From Sporosarcina sp. BI001-red (GTDB lineage Bacteria; Bacillota; Bacilli; Bacillales_A; Planococcaceae), in assembly GCF_003384035.1 (NCBI RefSeq), contig NZ_QQAK01000009.1:555717-619716 (forward strand): a stretch of 64,000 nucleotides of DNA, written 5' to 3'. The notes below the pieces were generated by a model. It had not been told where the DNA came from. It saw nothing but the letters and a program-made list of their open reading frames with translations, and did no database searches. The position numbers and the translations under genes were made by a program. This document shows, in pieces, positions 29,422-37,962 of the stretch (the first letter of the stretch is position 1; each line of letters starts with the position of its first letter).

Positions 29422-30429
29422 CTATTTCCGTAACAATAAATAGATGAAGTAGGGTGCCCCGATTAAGGAGACGACTAATCCTGCTGGAATAATCCCTACG
29501 CTGGATATGTTCCTACCAATCGTATCTGCAAGCAGTAACAACCAGCCACCTAGTAGAATGGCAATTGGAAGATAGAGTTGACTGCGTGGACCGATCAACG
29601 ATTTTGCAATGTGAGGAGCCATCAGTCCGACAAAAGCAATTCCACCTGTCACGGAAACTGCCGAAGCTGCAAGCGCCACAGCGGTTAAGAGAAGAATAAT
29701 GCGTTCTCGTTCAACAGAAACCCCGATTCCAATGGCAACAGATTCACTTAGTCCCAATACATTTAATCGACTCGCTTTATACAAAGCGAAAGGGACAAGA
29801 ACCAATAGCCACGGCAGTAGAGCAATGACAAACGGCCAATCAGACCCCCAAATATTTCCCGCTAACCATTTCGCAATGAAATCCACTTTGTCTCGATCCG
29901 CTGAAGAAGTGAGAACGATCATGACTCCTGAGAGTGCTAGAGAGAACCCCACACCTGTCAACACCAATCGGACGGGCTGTAGTCCAGTTTTTTTATCGTA
30001 AGCAAATAGATAGATGAGGAATGCAGTTGCGAAAGCCCCAACGAAACCGACAATTGGCATTAAATAGACAAACGAACCTGCTTCAACAGGTACATACAAA
30101 AAGAATACGGCAATGGAAACTCCTGCACCTGCGTTAATACCAATTATTCCTGGATCCGCCAAGTCATTTCGTGTGATTCCTTGAAGAATCGAACCAGAAA
30201 GCGCAAGTGCTGCTCCTGCTAAAAACGTGATGACGATTCGAGGGAGTCGGATGGAAAATAATACAAACTCCTCTTTAAATGTACCATTCCCGAAAAGTGC
30301 TGGGAAGATACGACTAGGATCTACAGAAGCCGGCCCAAGTGCAATGCCTGCAACCGCAGTCCCAATTGTGAGGAGGCTGAAAATGACCAATAAGAGACGC
30401 TGTTTTCTTAACACTGCGGATTGAATCAT
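29422..30429 (-). CDS. iron-siderophore ABC permease, FecCD family (second subunit)
   Basis: This 335-residue permease has about nine to ten membrane segments and LSGSILQGITRNDLADPGII, the FecCD signature. GIAFVGLMAPHIAKSLIG is the ATPase-docking region. Its start overlaps the end of the other permease gene by four bases, which indicates translational coupling. It forms a heterodimer with that protein to move a ferric-siderophore complex inward. Confidence 0.93.
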   Translation of the reverse strand: MIQSAVLRKQRLLLVIFSLLTIGTAVAGIALGPASVDPSRIFPALFGNGTFKEEFVLFSIRLPRIVITFLAGAALALSGSILQGITRNDLADPGIIGINAGAGVSIAVFFLYVPVEAGSFVYLMPIVGFVGAFATAFLIYLFAYDKKTGLQPVRLVLTGVGFSLALSGVMIVLTSSADRDKVDFIAKWLAGNIWGSDWPFVIALLPWLLVLVPFALYKASRLNVLGLSESVAIGIGVSVERERIILLLTAVALAASAVSVTGGIAFVGLMAPHIAKSLIGPRSQLYLPIAILLGGWLLLLADTIGRNISSVGIIPAGLVVSLIGAPYFIYLLLRK

Positions 30430-31424
30430 GAGAATGCTCGCCCTCCTTTACGGACGATAATGAGAAAGAATGGCAAGCCCATCACAGCGACAAGTGCGGC
30501 GACAGGGGTTTCGTATGGAGCATTCATCGTCCGACCTAATGTGTCTGCAAGCAACATGAATGCTCCACCAACAAGTGCAGACATTGGAAGGATGAAACGA
30601 TAATCCGTTCCAACGAATGCGCGTACGATGTGAGGAATCATAAGTCCAACAAACGCTAGGTTCCCTACTAGAGCTACAGCAGAACCGGCCAGAAGAATGA
30701 TAAGTATGAACAAGATTACTTTCGTTCTGAAAGTATGCTGGCCTAACCCGACAGCAACTTCTTCACTTAAACTGAGTAAAGTTAATTGTTTGGACAACAC
30801 AAGCGCGATGACAATTCCAATTAGAATGACTGGTGTAATAATTTGAAGTTGAGACCAAGTAGTCCCAATAACGCCTCCAGCTGTCCACATTGAAATGTCT
30901 TTCGACACTTTAAAATAGATTCCGACCCCTTCGGCAATTGCAAAAAAGAACGTTGACACGGCTGCGCCTGCCAATATTAGTCGGAAAGGGGAGAAGCCGC
31001 CACGTTTTGCAGAGGCGATCCCGAAGACTACTAGGGCACCAACTGCTGCACCTAAAAAGCACGCTGTCATAATCCCATAATAATTGAGGGATGGAACAAG
31101 TGCGACTGCAATTGCGAGAGCGGCGTTGGCTCCTGCAGTTAATCCAAGCAAACCAGGATCAGCTAACGGATTTCTTGTCATCCCTTGCATGATGGCACCA
31201 GAAACAGCCAATGCAGAACCGACTAATAACGCAGCAAGTTCGCGTGGGAAACGGATTTCTCGTAAAATCAAACTATTTTTACTTGTATCCCCTAAAATTG
31301 CATGCCACACATCAAGAACGGATATATTGGCTGCTCCTAGAATCATTGCTAGGAAAAGTGAAGCGATCAATCCGAAGCAAGCAATAACGAATTTAATTGA
31401 AAATGGCATGGTCCTTCGATTCAT
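30426..31424 (-). CDS. iron-siderophore ABC permease, FecCD family (first subunit)
   Basis: This 332-residue protein carries VSGAIMQGMTRNPLADPGLL and NLAFVGLMIPHIVRAFVG, the same FecCD signatures as its partner. An in-frame ATG exists at 31445, but AAAGGAGTC fits the ATG at 31424. The order on the minus strand is ATPase, binding lipoprotein, permease, permease. Confidence 0.93.
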   Translation of the reverse strand: MNRRTMPFSIKFVIACFGLIASLFLAMILGAANISVLDVWHAILGDTSKNSLILREIRFPRELAALLVGSALAVSGAIMQGMTRNPLADPGLLGLTAGANAALAIAVALVPSLNYYGIMTACFLGAAVGALVVFGIASAKRGGFSPFRLILAGAAVSTFFFAIAEGVGIYFKVSKDISMWTAGGVIGTTWSQLQIITPVILIGIVIALVLSKQLTLLSLSEEVAVGLGQHTFRTKVILFILIILLAGSAVALVGNLAFVGLMIPHIVRAFVGTDYRFILPMSALVGGAFMLLADTLGRTMNAPYETPVAALVAVMGLPFFLIIVRKGGRAFS

Positions 31425-31448
31425 TAGCCAGGACTCCTTTCGCAAAAC

Positions 31449-31481
31449 AAAAGGATTCTTTCAAGGTGAAAGAATCCTTTT
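31449..31481 (-). other. 15-bp perfect hairpin between binding protein and permease genes
   Basis: AAAAGGATTCTTTCA (31449-31463) pairs fully with 31467-31481 around AGG. On the minus strand it is followed by TTGTTTTG, a weak T-run, so it may be a partial terminator or mRNA-protecting stem that lowers permease relative to binding protein. Confidence 0.65.
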
Positions 31482-31491
31482 TGAATAATGA

Positions 31492-32418
31492 TTACTTTAA
31501 AAAGTGTTCTTTGAAAAACTCAAGCTGATACTCAAGTGTTAGAGGGTCATTGAAGTAGAATTCACTAGCTTCTGCTTCAAATACATGACCTTCTTTAACA
31601 GCTGGCGTATTCTTATACGTTTCAGTTTCCATAAAGGAGTTATCACCATCACTGTTTCGACTTAGAATAACGTAGTCACCCATATATTCAGGAAGTACTT
31701 CGGTGGAAAGAGCAAAATATCCCTCTTTCAAAGCATCTGCTTTCACTTTTTCTGGCATTGGAAGTTTCATTTCCTGATAAAGGATTTCTGTTCCGCGTGC
31801 CCAGTTATCTCCGTATACATAAAGTTGCTTGTCAAAGTTTTCAATTACAGAAACGGTTTTATCATCACCGATTTTTGCTTTAATTTCTTCGCCTGCTTCT
31901 TTTGCACGAGCTTGGAAATCAGTGACCCATTCCTGTGCTTCGTCACCTTTGTTCAGTAATTTACCGATTTCAACTTGTTGAGTTAAATAATCAACTTTAC
32001 CATATGTGAACGTGACAACCGGTGCAATTTCTTTCAACCGATCCATATTATTCATTGTCGATAATCCGATAATTAAATCTGGATCGAGCTCTACAATCTT
32101 TTCAAGGTCTTCATCAGTAACTTCTTCCGCATCTTTCAAATACTTGTCAAAACGAGGATTCGTTTTTGACCAAGAGTCAACACCAACAATTGGAACGTCA
32201 AGTGCTGCAACGTGACCAGCATATGTGGATAGGACAACAACACGCTGCGGGTCTGCAGGGACTTCTACTGGACCATCTTCAGATTGGTAGGTAATCGTTC
32301 CTGATTTTTTTGCAGGTTCATCTTTTGCAGGTTCCTTTGAAGTATCCTCGTTTTTCGAAGAGCAAGCTCCTAAAACCAGTACAAGTGCTAGTGTTAAGAA
32401 TAATAGTGCCTTTTTCAT
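31492..32418 (-). CDS. iron-siderophore ABC substrate-binding lipoprotein
   Basis: This 308-residue class III binding protein has the signal LLFLTLALVLVLGAC, whose lipobox LGAC gives a membrane lipoprotein. VVVLSTYAGHVAALDVPIVG and LDPDLIIGLSTMN are typical of ferric-siderophore binders. It is encoded between the ATPase gene and the permease genes under a Fur box. The specific siderophore cannot be read from sequence. Confidence 0.92.
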   Translation of the reverse strand: MKKALLFLTLALVLVLGACSSKNEDTSKEPAKDEPAKKSGTITYQSEDGPVEVPADPQRVVVLSTYAGHVAALDVPIVGVDSWSKTNPRFDKYLKDAEEVTDEDLEKIVELDPDLIIGLSTMNNMDRLKEIAPVVTFTYGKVDYLTQQVEIGKLLNKGDEAQEWVTDFQARAKEAGEEIKAKIGDDKTVSVIENFDKQLYVYGDNWARGTEILYQEMKLPMPEKVKADALKEGYFALSTEVLPEYMGDYVILSRNSDGDNSFMETETYKNTPAVKEGHVFEAEASEFYFNDPLTLEYQLEFFKEHFLK

Positions 32419-32419
32419 G

Positions 32420-33214
32420 TCATTTTTCTCCTTTTAATAAATCATATGTAATACACATTGGTTTGCCGCTTCTTGGATCCATTCCGATTTCTGCGTCAAT
32501 CCTAAAAACTTCGCGCAAGGTCTTAGGTTCTATGACTTCTTCAGAAGGACCAGCTTTAATAACTTTGCCATCTTTCATTGCTATCAAATAATCAGCGAAA
32601 CGGGCTGCTTGATTTAAATCATGCAATACCATGATGATGGTTCGTTCTTGCTCAATATTCAATTTCCGTAGTAATTCGAGAACTTCTAACTGATGTGCCA
32701 TGTCCAAATAAGTTGTCGGTTCATCAAGAAAAATGATATCCGTTTCTTGTGCAAGTGCCATTGCGATCCACACCCGCTGACGCTGGCCACCTGATAGGGC
32801 ATCTACTTGACGATCCCGGAAAGCATCCGTATTGGTAACAGTGAGCGCCCAGTTAATGACATCGAAATCTTTTGCTGTCAACCTACCTAATCCTGTTTGG
32901 TAAGGGAACCTTCCATAAGAAACGAGTTCTGATACCGTTAGTCCACTCGCAGCTTCTTGTGTTTGTGGAAGAATAGCCATTTTACGAGCCAATGCTTTTG
33001 TCTTATGTTCAGCAATATCTCCGCCGTCCAACAGAACTTTTCCGGAATTGCGAGGTATCAGACGAGTCATCCCTTTTAATAAGGTAGACTTACCACATCC
33101 GTTTGCCCCAATGATCGCAGTGATTTGCTTATTCGGAATCGTCACCGAAAGGTCGTCCACGATGATTTGTTCACCATAAGCAATCTGTAGGTTCTCAGTT
33201 GCTAAGCGTACCAT
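32420..33214 (-). CDS. iron-siderophore ABC transporter ATPase (FhuC/FecE type)
   Basis: This 264-residue protein has Walker A GANGCGKSTLL, Q-loop AILPQTQEA, signature ALSGGQRQR, Walker B TDIIFLDEPTTYLD and H-loop VLHDLNQAARF. A GTG at 33223 is in frame, but GGAG spacing favours the ATG at 33214. It is the first gene of the Fur-box unit and ends one base from the binding protein start. Confidence 0.93.
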   Translation of the reverse strand: MVRLATENLQIAYGEQIIVDDLSVTIPNKQITAIIGANGCGKSTLLKGMTRLIPRNSGKVLLDGGDIAEHKTKALARKMAILPQTQEAASGLTVSELVSYGRFPYQTGLGRLTAKDFDVINWALTVTNTDAFRDRQVDALSGGQRQRVWIAMALAQETDIIFLDEPTTYLDMAHQLEVLELLRKLNIEQERTIIMVLHDLNQAARFADYLIAMKDGKVIKAGPSEEVIEPKTLREVFRIDAEIGMDPRSGKPMCITYDLLKGEK

Positions 33215-33250
33215 TTGGAACACTCCAATCTTTTATACACGATAAACATT

Positions 33251-33269
33251 GATAATGATTCTCATTGTC
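33251..33269. promoter_or_regulatory. Fur box between siderophore ABC operon and ferredoxin-NADP reductase
   Basis: GATAATGATTCTCATTGTC matches the 19-bp Fur consensus GATAATGATTATCATTATC at 17 positions. It lies between two divergent genes: the ATPase gene starts 37 bases left, and the reductase gene starts 64 bases right, with TATAAT at 33272. Iron-loaded Fur could repress both directions. Confidence 0.85.
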
Positions 33270-33332
33270 GGTATAATGCTACTATAAAGAGTGATCCTAA
33301 GGAAGTCAAATATAAATTTAGGGGGATGAAGT

Positions 33333-34382
33333 ATGTCACAAGCAACACTCGTAGATGTGACGATTATTGGTGGAGGACCAGCAGGGCTATATGCGGCTTT
33401 TTATAGCGGATTACGTGGAATGTCCACAAAAATCATCGAATTCCAACCGGAACTTGGCGGGAAACTACACGTTTATCAAGAAAAAATGATTTGGGACATT
33501 GGCGGTGTTACTCCAGCACCTGCAGCTGAAATGATTGATAAGTTAGTGGAGCAAGGCATGACGTTCAACCCCGAAGTCGTATTGAATGAAAAAGTGACTG
33601 GCATTGAAAAAGATGACGAAGGCAATTTTGTCCTGACTGGCGCAACAGGAGCTAAACATTATAGTAGAACGATCATTCTTGCAGTTGGCGGAGGTATCTT
33701 GAAGCCGCAAAAAGTGGAAATTGAAGGAGCAGAGCGATTCGAAGTCACGAATTTACATTACACAGTGAAATCCCTGCAGTACTTCAAAGGAAAACGTGTC
33801 CTCATTTCAGGTGGTGGAAATGCTGCAATTGACTGGGCGAATGAGCTCGAACCAATTGCTAAAGAAGTAATTTTAACGTATCGAAAATGTGACTTGAACG
33901 GACATGAAGCTCAAGTTCAGCAATTACTTAAGAGTAAAGTAATGTGTCACTTTAATACACGGATTGACAAACTGATTGCATCAGACGATCACCATTCCAT
34001 TGAAAAGGTGGAATTGAAACACTGTCTAGAAGAATCAGGTTTGACTCTCGAAGTTGACGATGTGGTCATTAATCATGGATATGAAGTAGACACTTCCTTA
34101 ATAGGAGGGAGTGATTCGAAACTTGAGCTTACAGCCGACCATCGAATTGCCGGAACAGCTATGAGTGGGACTTCAGTTCCTGGAATATTTGCAGCTGGAG
34201 ATGTCCTTTTCCACCAAAGTAAAGTCAATCTTATCGCTGGCGCATTTCAAGACGCAGCAAATGCAGTAAATAGTGCAAAAATGTATTTAGATCCAAAAGC
34301 ATCCCAAGCAGGCATGGTGAGCTCGCACAACGAAGTCTTTAAAGAACGCAACAAAGAACTCGTTAAACAGTTGATCAGCTAA
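33333..34382 (+). CDS. ferredoxin--NADP(+) reductase, thioredoxin-reductase-like (YumC type)
   Basis: This 349-residue FAD/NADPH enzyme opens with VTIIGGGPAGLYAAFYSGLR and has VLISGGGNAAIDWANEL for NADPH and GIFAAGDVLFHQSKVNLIAG near the C-terminus. The CxxC pair of true thioredoxin reductases is absent, as in YumC-type FNRs. Sharing a Fur box with a siderophore importer, it may supply electrons to release iron from the siderophore, which is inference. Confidence 0.9.
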   Translation: MSQATLVDVTIIGGGPAGLYAAFYSGLRGMSTKIIEFQPELGGKLHVYQEKMIWDIGGVTPAPAAEMIDKLVEQGMTFNPEVVLNEKVTGIEKDDEGNFVLTGATGAKHYSRTIILAVGGGILKPQKVEIEGAERFEVTNLHYTVKSLQYFKGKRVLISGGGNAAIDWANELEPIAKEVILTYRKCDLNGHEAQVQQLLKSKVMCHFNTRIDKLIASDDHHSIEKVELKHCLEESGLTLEVDDVVINHGYEVDTSLIGGSDSKLELTADHRIAGTAMSGTSVPGIFAAGDVLFHQSKVNLIAGAFQDAANAVNSAKMYLDPKASQAGMVSSHNEVFKERNKELVKQLIS

Positions 34383-34391
34383 AAACTCTAG

Positions 34392-34429
34392 AAAAAAGAA
34401 GCAGATGCACTTGAATCTGCTTCTTTTTG
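34392..34429. terminator. terminator between convergent genes
   Basis: AAAAGAAGCAGAT (34394-34406) pairs with ATCTGCTTCTTTT (34415-34427), flanked by A- and T-runs on both sides, so it can stop both the reductase and the DUF3307 gene. Confidence 0.85.
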
Positions 34430-34435
34430 TCGTCA

Positions 34436-34786
34436 TTAGCCCCATATGTGTGCAATGATGGCAAGTACGATAATATGAAATACTTGATCAGCTATAATGA
34501 GTAACCAAGCAGGTTCTCCTTCCTTTACCCCCATAATAGCCAGCGCCCACCATGCTACGAAACGGCGGCGGTCTAAAATGATATGACTCAAAAAAATAAT
34601 AACAACCATCCAAAAAGAAATCATTCCTGTACTTATTAAAAATGCAACGCTTACAACCGATGTATATACGAAACAGTGCGTTAAAAGTGGTGCCCATTTT
34701 GTTGCTTTTCCAGAAGCCATCCAATTTGTTTGGAGTAAATAATCACCAATCAGATGACCTACAATTAAATATGAGAACAATGTCAC
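34436..34786 (-). CDS. DUF3307 membrane protein
   Basis: This 116-residue integral membrane protein has about three to four segments. The start YLIVGHLIGDYLLQTNWMA and ILDRRRFVAWW match the DUF3307 family, whose function is not established. It is monocistronic. AGTGTGACATTG with upstream GGAGG supports the start. Confidence 0.8.
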   Translation of the reverse strand: MTLFSYLIVGHLIGDYLLQTNWMASGKATKWAPLLTHCFVYTSVVSVAFLISTGMISFWMVVIIFLSHIILDRRRFVAWWALAIMGVKEGEPAWLLIIADQVFHIIVLAIIAHIWG

Positions 34787-34917
34787 ACTTCCACCTCCAT
34801 ATCGCTAAAATTTTGTAACTAATAATGACTTTAGTTATGTATTAGCGGTTGTTTCATGCTACTATTATTACAAACAGCGCGAAATGTGACAACAGTTTTT
34901 TAGGAAGGACTAAATAA

Positions 34918-35001
34918 ATGGAAAAATTACTTGCAGTAACATGACCTGACTTCCCAGAATTTCCACAGTCAGACCTACTATTATCTACTATTTTTGAATA
35001 T
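34918..35001 (+). pseudogene. severed N-terminus of the GAF/HD-GYP gene (in-frame TGA at codon 9)
   Basis: An ATG at 34918 has a good site (AGGAAGG) and is in the same frame as the GAF/HD-GYP gene, but codon 9 is TGA (34942-34944). The codons after it (PDFPEFPQSDLLLSTIFEYM) read on without another stop into the downstream protein. A Trp codon TGG changed to TGA would explain this. Translation of the rest must restart downstream or read through. Confidence 0.65.
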
Positions 35002-36060
35002 ATGGGTAAAATGTCTACTGAAACAGATATAGCTAAGATGCTATCATTACTAGCTGATTTAGGTACAAAGTTAGTAAAGGCAGATCGGTGTACCGTCTGG
35101 CTCCATGAAGCTACTACGCAGACCGTTTGGACGGTAGCAGGACATGGAGTAGAACGAATTACAATTTCTGATACGAGTGGATTTGTGGGAAGAAGCATAC
35201 AAACCGGTATGTTATTGAATGTAGAAGATGCTTATTTAGATGAGCGATTCAATACAGCAGTCGATCAAGAAACAGGGTATCGTACCCGGTCTATACTTTG
35301 CATCCCATTCAAAAACCAAGAAGGAAAAATAATTGGTGCATTCCAAGCTATTAATAAACTTGGAGATTCCCATTTTTCAAAAAAAGATGAAACACTTTTG
35401 ATATTTGCTTCTACGTATGCCGGAAAATCACTTGATACGTTCATCTTACATAACGAGTTACTGGAAACACAAAAAGAAATTATAGAAACGATGGGGGCGA
35501 TAGGTGAAAGTCGGTCACAAGAAACTGGTAATCATGTCAAACGTGTGGCTACTTATTCTTATAAATTAGCTCAACTTGCAGGAATCTCTGAGCCGCAAGC
35601 GCTTCTTCTTCGTTACGCATCTCCCATGCACGATATAGGAAAAGTCGCAACACCCGATTCAATTCTACTGAAGCCTGGAAAGTTAACACCCGAAGAATTT
35701 GAAGAAATGAAGTTGCATACCGTAGTTGGTTATAATATTTTCCGGAAATCAGACAGGGAATTATTGAAAACAGCTGCCATTATCGCTTACGAGCATCATG
35801 AAAGATGGGAAGGCGGCGGATATCCTAGAGGGTTAGAGAGAGAACAGATTCATATATTTGGACGGATCACTGCGGTCGCTGATGTGTTTGACGCACTTGG
35901 CAGTGACCGGGTGTATAAAAATGCTTGGCCACTTGAAAAAATTGTCTCGTACATGTCTGAACAGCGTGGTAAACAATTCGATCCTTCATTAATTGATCTA
36001 TTTCTTGCCCATTTACATGAATTTGTCGAAATTCGTGATAGGTATACCGATAGGATGTGA
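35002..36060 (+). CDS. GAF-domain HD-GYP phosphodiesterase (probably N-terminally truncated)
   Basis: The 352 residues hold a GAF sensor (about 1-150, ADRCTVWLHEATTQTVW to FQAINKLG) and a HD-GYP domain (about 170-340). MHDIGKVATPDSILLKPGKL carries the HD motif and HHERWEGGGYPRGL the GYP motif. HD-GYP proteins hydrolyse cyclic di-nucleotides, chiefly c-di-GMP. No good ribosome site precedes the ATG at 35002; the better start at 34918 is cut by TGA. Eight bases after its stop begins a class III cyclase gene, suggesting linked signalling. Confidence 0.82.
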   Translation: MGKMSTETDIAKMLSLLADLGTKLVKADRCTVWLHEATTQTVWTVAGHGVERITISDTSGFVGRSIQTGMLLNVEDAYLDERFNTAVDQETGYRTRSILCIPFKNQEGKIIGAFQAINKLGDSHFSKKDETLLIFASTYAGKSLDTFILHNELLETQKEIIETMGAIGESRSQETGNHVKRVATYSYKLAQLAGISEPQALLLRYASPMHDIGKVATPDSILLKPGKLTPEEFEEMKLHTVVGYNIFRKSDRELLKTAAIIAYEHHERWEGGGYPRGLEREQIHIFGRITAVADVFDALGSDRVYKNAWPLEKIVSYMSEQRGKQFDPSLIDLFLAHLHEFVEIRDRYTDRM

Positions 36061-36067
36061 AGCAACC

Positions 36068-37864
36068 GTGTCAAAGAAATTCTCTATAGAAGAAACCCGT
36101 CTTGTCAAATTGCCACTTGAAGTAGTATGGGGACTTGTTTCCGATACCAATCGCTTAAACCGATACATTGGATTGTTTCCAGTGAACTATACTCCTTTTA
36201 CGAATAAGGCCCAGCAACTCATTCGAAAAGCAAAAGGAAAAGCTTATGGATTGTTAGAGGTTGAGTGGGATGAAAACGTATTTGAATGGGTACGTGACTC
36301 CTTTTATACAGTTGAACGCAATTATACAAAGGGACCAGTAGAGCGTGTGATATGGAAAGTATCGGTTGTCAAAGTGGACGAGCAAGAAACGAACTTGACA
36401 CTTACTGGATGGTTCGAGTACCGCTCTCTTTTAGGAAAAGTTTCGTTAAAAAAAGGAATTATTCCTCAGCTTTTACAAACGTTTAGCTATGTCGAAGACG
36501 CTGCGACAACAAAGGAACAGATGCCTACTTCTAAAGAACAAAAAGCCATCCGGGTGGAGGAACACGTTTTAGTAGATGCGGAGCACCATTTAAAGGGAAT
36601 TGCACTTGAACAGAATCTTGTTCACGCGCTCATTAAAACCATTCGAACAGAATCGGATGAAGCTGTGACATCTATTCAGCCCTATCGATGGGCATTTCAG
36701 CATGGCTTTACAAGACAACAAGCAGTACGTCTATTCTTGTTTGCAAGTGAAGCCGGAATATTAGATTATGAATGGAGTTTGATGTGCCCGAATTGCCGAG
36801 TCGCAAAAGACCATGCATCTGTGTTAAAAGATGTTAAAAAAACGGTTCACTGTGATCTATGCGGTGTCGACTTTGAACTTGATTTTGAAAATTATGTAGA
36901 AATGACCTTTCAAGTGAACGGAGCGATCCGGAAAACGAACAAAGCAACGTATTGCATTAATGGACCTACCAATTCAGCTCATACTATTGGGCAGTTTCGG
37001 ATTGCCCCTAGATCGACAACGCATATACCGTGGACTAGTATTCCTAAACCCATGCAAGTTCGAGTAATAAAGCATAATTTCAAAGTTCCATTTACTTATC
37101 AACCAAACATGGAGTCCTCCAAGATACATATTCAACCTAATGGTATTGTCGAACAACTCCTCATGCAAAGTTCAGATATTTCAATTGTTAACGCAAGTGA
37201 TGAAGAATACATTGTGGCATTTGAAGAGACAAAATGGGATGAATATGCCCTTACAGCACGTGAAGTAACCTCACTTCAATTGTTCCGGGATTTGCTACCA
37301 GCAGAAGTACTTGCACCAGGCATGCAAATCGGGGTAGGTAAGTTGACCATTCTGTTTACGGACTTGAAGGATTCGACTCAATTATATGAACGTGTTGGGG
37401 ATGCTAGTGCATACAGTGATGTCCAAAAACATTTCACCACACTTGGCAATATAATTCGTTCCCATGATGGAACCATTGTGAAAACAATTGGAGATTCGAT
37501 TATGGCGGCATTCTCTTCCAATATTCATGCATTGGATGCAGCGCATGAAATACAATCTTCTGTTTCCTCCCTCAACGAAATGTTGAATAATCCGGTAACG
37601 ATAAAGGTAGGTCTACATGAAGGTCCTGTAATAGCTGTCAATGCAAATGGTGTCCTGGATTACTTTGGAAGAACTGTGAACATGGCAGCGCGTGTCCAAC
37701 AACAGAGTACCGGAGGAGACATCGTATTGAAAAAGAAACTTTTCGATGAGATGGGATATATAGCAGATTTGGGCAAAATTACGGAGTTCACGACACAACT
37801 TCATGGAATGACGTCACCAATTCAGTTGGTTAGGCTGGAACCTTTGCTAGAATCCTTAGACTAA
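36068..37864 (+). CDS. SRPBCC / zinc-ribbon / class III nucleotidyl cyclase fusion
   Basis: From the GTG at 36068 this is 598 residues. Residues 1-150 resemble a SRPBCC (START-like) ligand pocket (LPLEVVWGLVSDTNRLNRYI). Residues about 245-275 have CPNC and CDLC, a zinc ribbon. The C-terminal 180 residues are a class III cyclase: metal Asp in ILFTDLKDST (about 432) and GDSIMAAF (about 476), and transition-state Asn/Arg in TVNMAAR. The middle may correspond to the DUF5939 region known beside such cyclases. It would make cAMP or cGMP, which is uncommon in Bacillales. Coupled to the HD-GYP gene. Confidence 0.85.
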   Translation: MSKKFSIEETRLVKLPLEVVWGLVSDTNRLNRYIGLFPVNYTPFTNKAQQLIRKAKGKAYGLLEVEWDENVFEWVRDSFYTVERNYTKGPVERVIWKVSVVKVDEQETNLTLTGWFEYRSLLGKVSLKKGIIPQLLQTFSYVEDAATTKEQMPTSKEQKAIRVEEHVLVDAEHHLKGIALEQNLVHALIKTIRTESDEAVTSIQPYRWAFQHGFTRQQAVRLFLFASEAGILDYEWSLMCPNCRVAKDHASVLKDVKKTVHCDLCGVDFELDFENYVEMTFQVNGAIRKTNKATYCINGPTNSAHTIGQFRIAPRSTTHIPWTSIPKPMQVRVIKHNFKVPFTYQPNMESSKIHIQPNGIVEQLLMQSSDISIVNASDEEYIVAFEETKWDEYALTAREVTSLQLFRDLLPAEVLAPGMQIGVGKLTILFTDLKDSTQLYERVGDASAYSDVQKHFTTLGNIIRSHDGTIVKTIGDSIMAAFSSNIHALDAAHEIQSSVSSLNEMLNNPVTIKVGLHEGPVIAVNANGVLDYFGRTVNMAARVQQQSTGGDIVLKKKLFDEMGYIADLGKITEFTTQLHGMTSPIQLVRLEPLLESLD

Positions 37865-37889
37865 AAGAGCTATTTTAGCTCTTTTTTTT
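37863..37889 (+). terminator. rho-independent terminator after the cyclase gene
   Basis: AAAGAGCTA (37864-37872) pairs with TAGCTCTTT (37875-37883), and T residues continue to 37889. Confidence 0.75.
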
Positions 37890-37962
37890 CGTTTCAACGT
37901 GTATTTGAAAGTAAGTGGGGAAAATATAAAAGGTATGAATCCATATATATATAGGGGGAAGA

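Noticed and set aside
35002..36060. UGA read as tryptophan or selenocysteine at 34942
   Set aside because: TGA is used as a normal stop elsewhere in the window (for example after galK-side genes and the SDR genes), and no selenocysteine element is apparent; a nonsense mutation is simpler.
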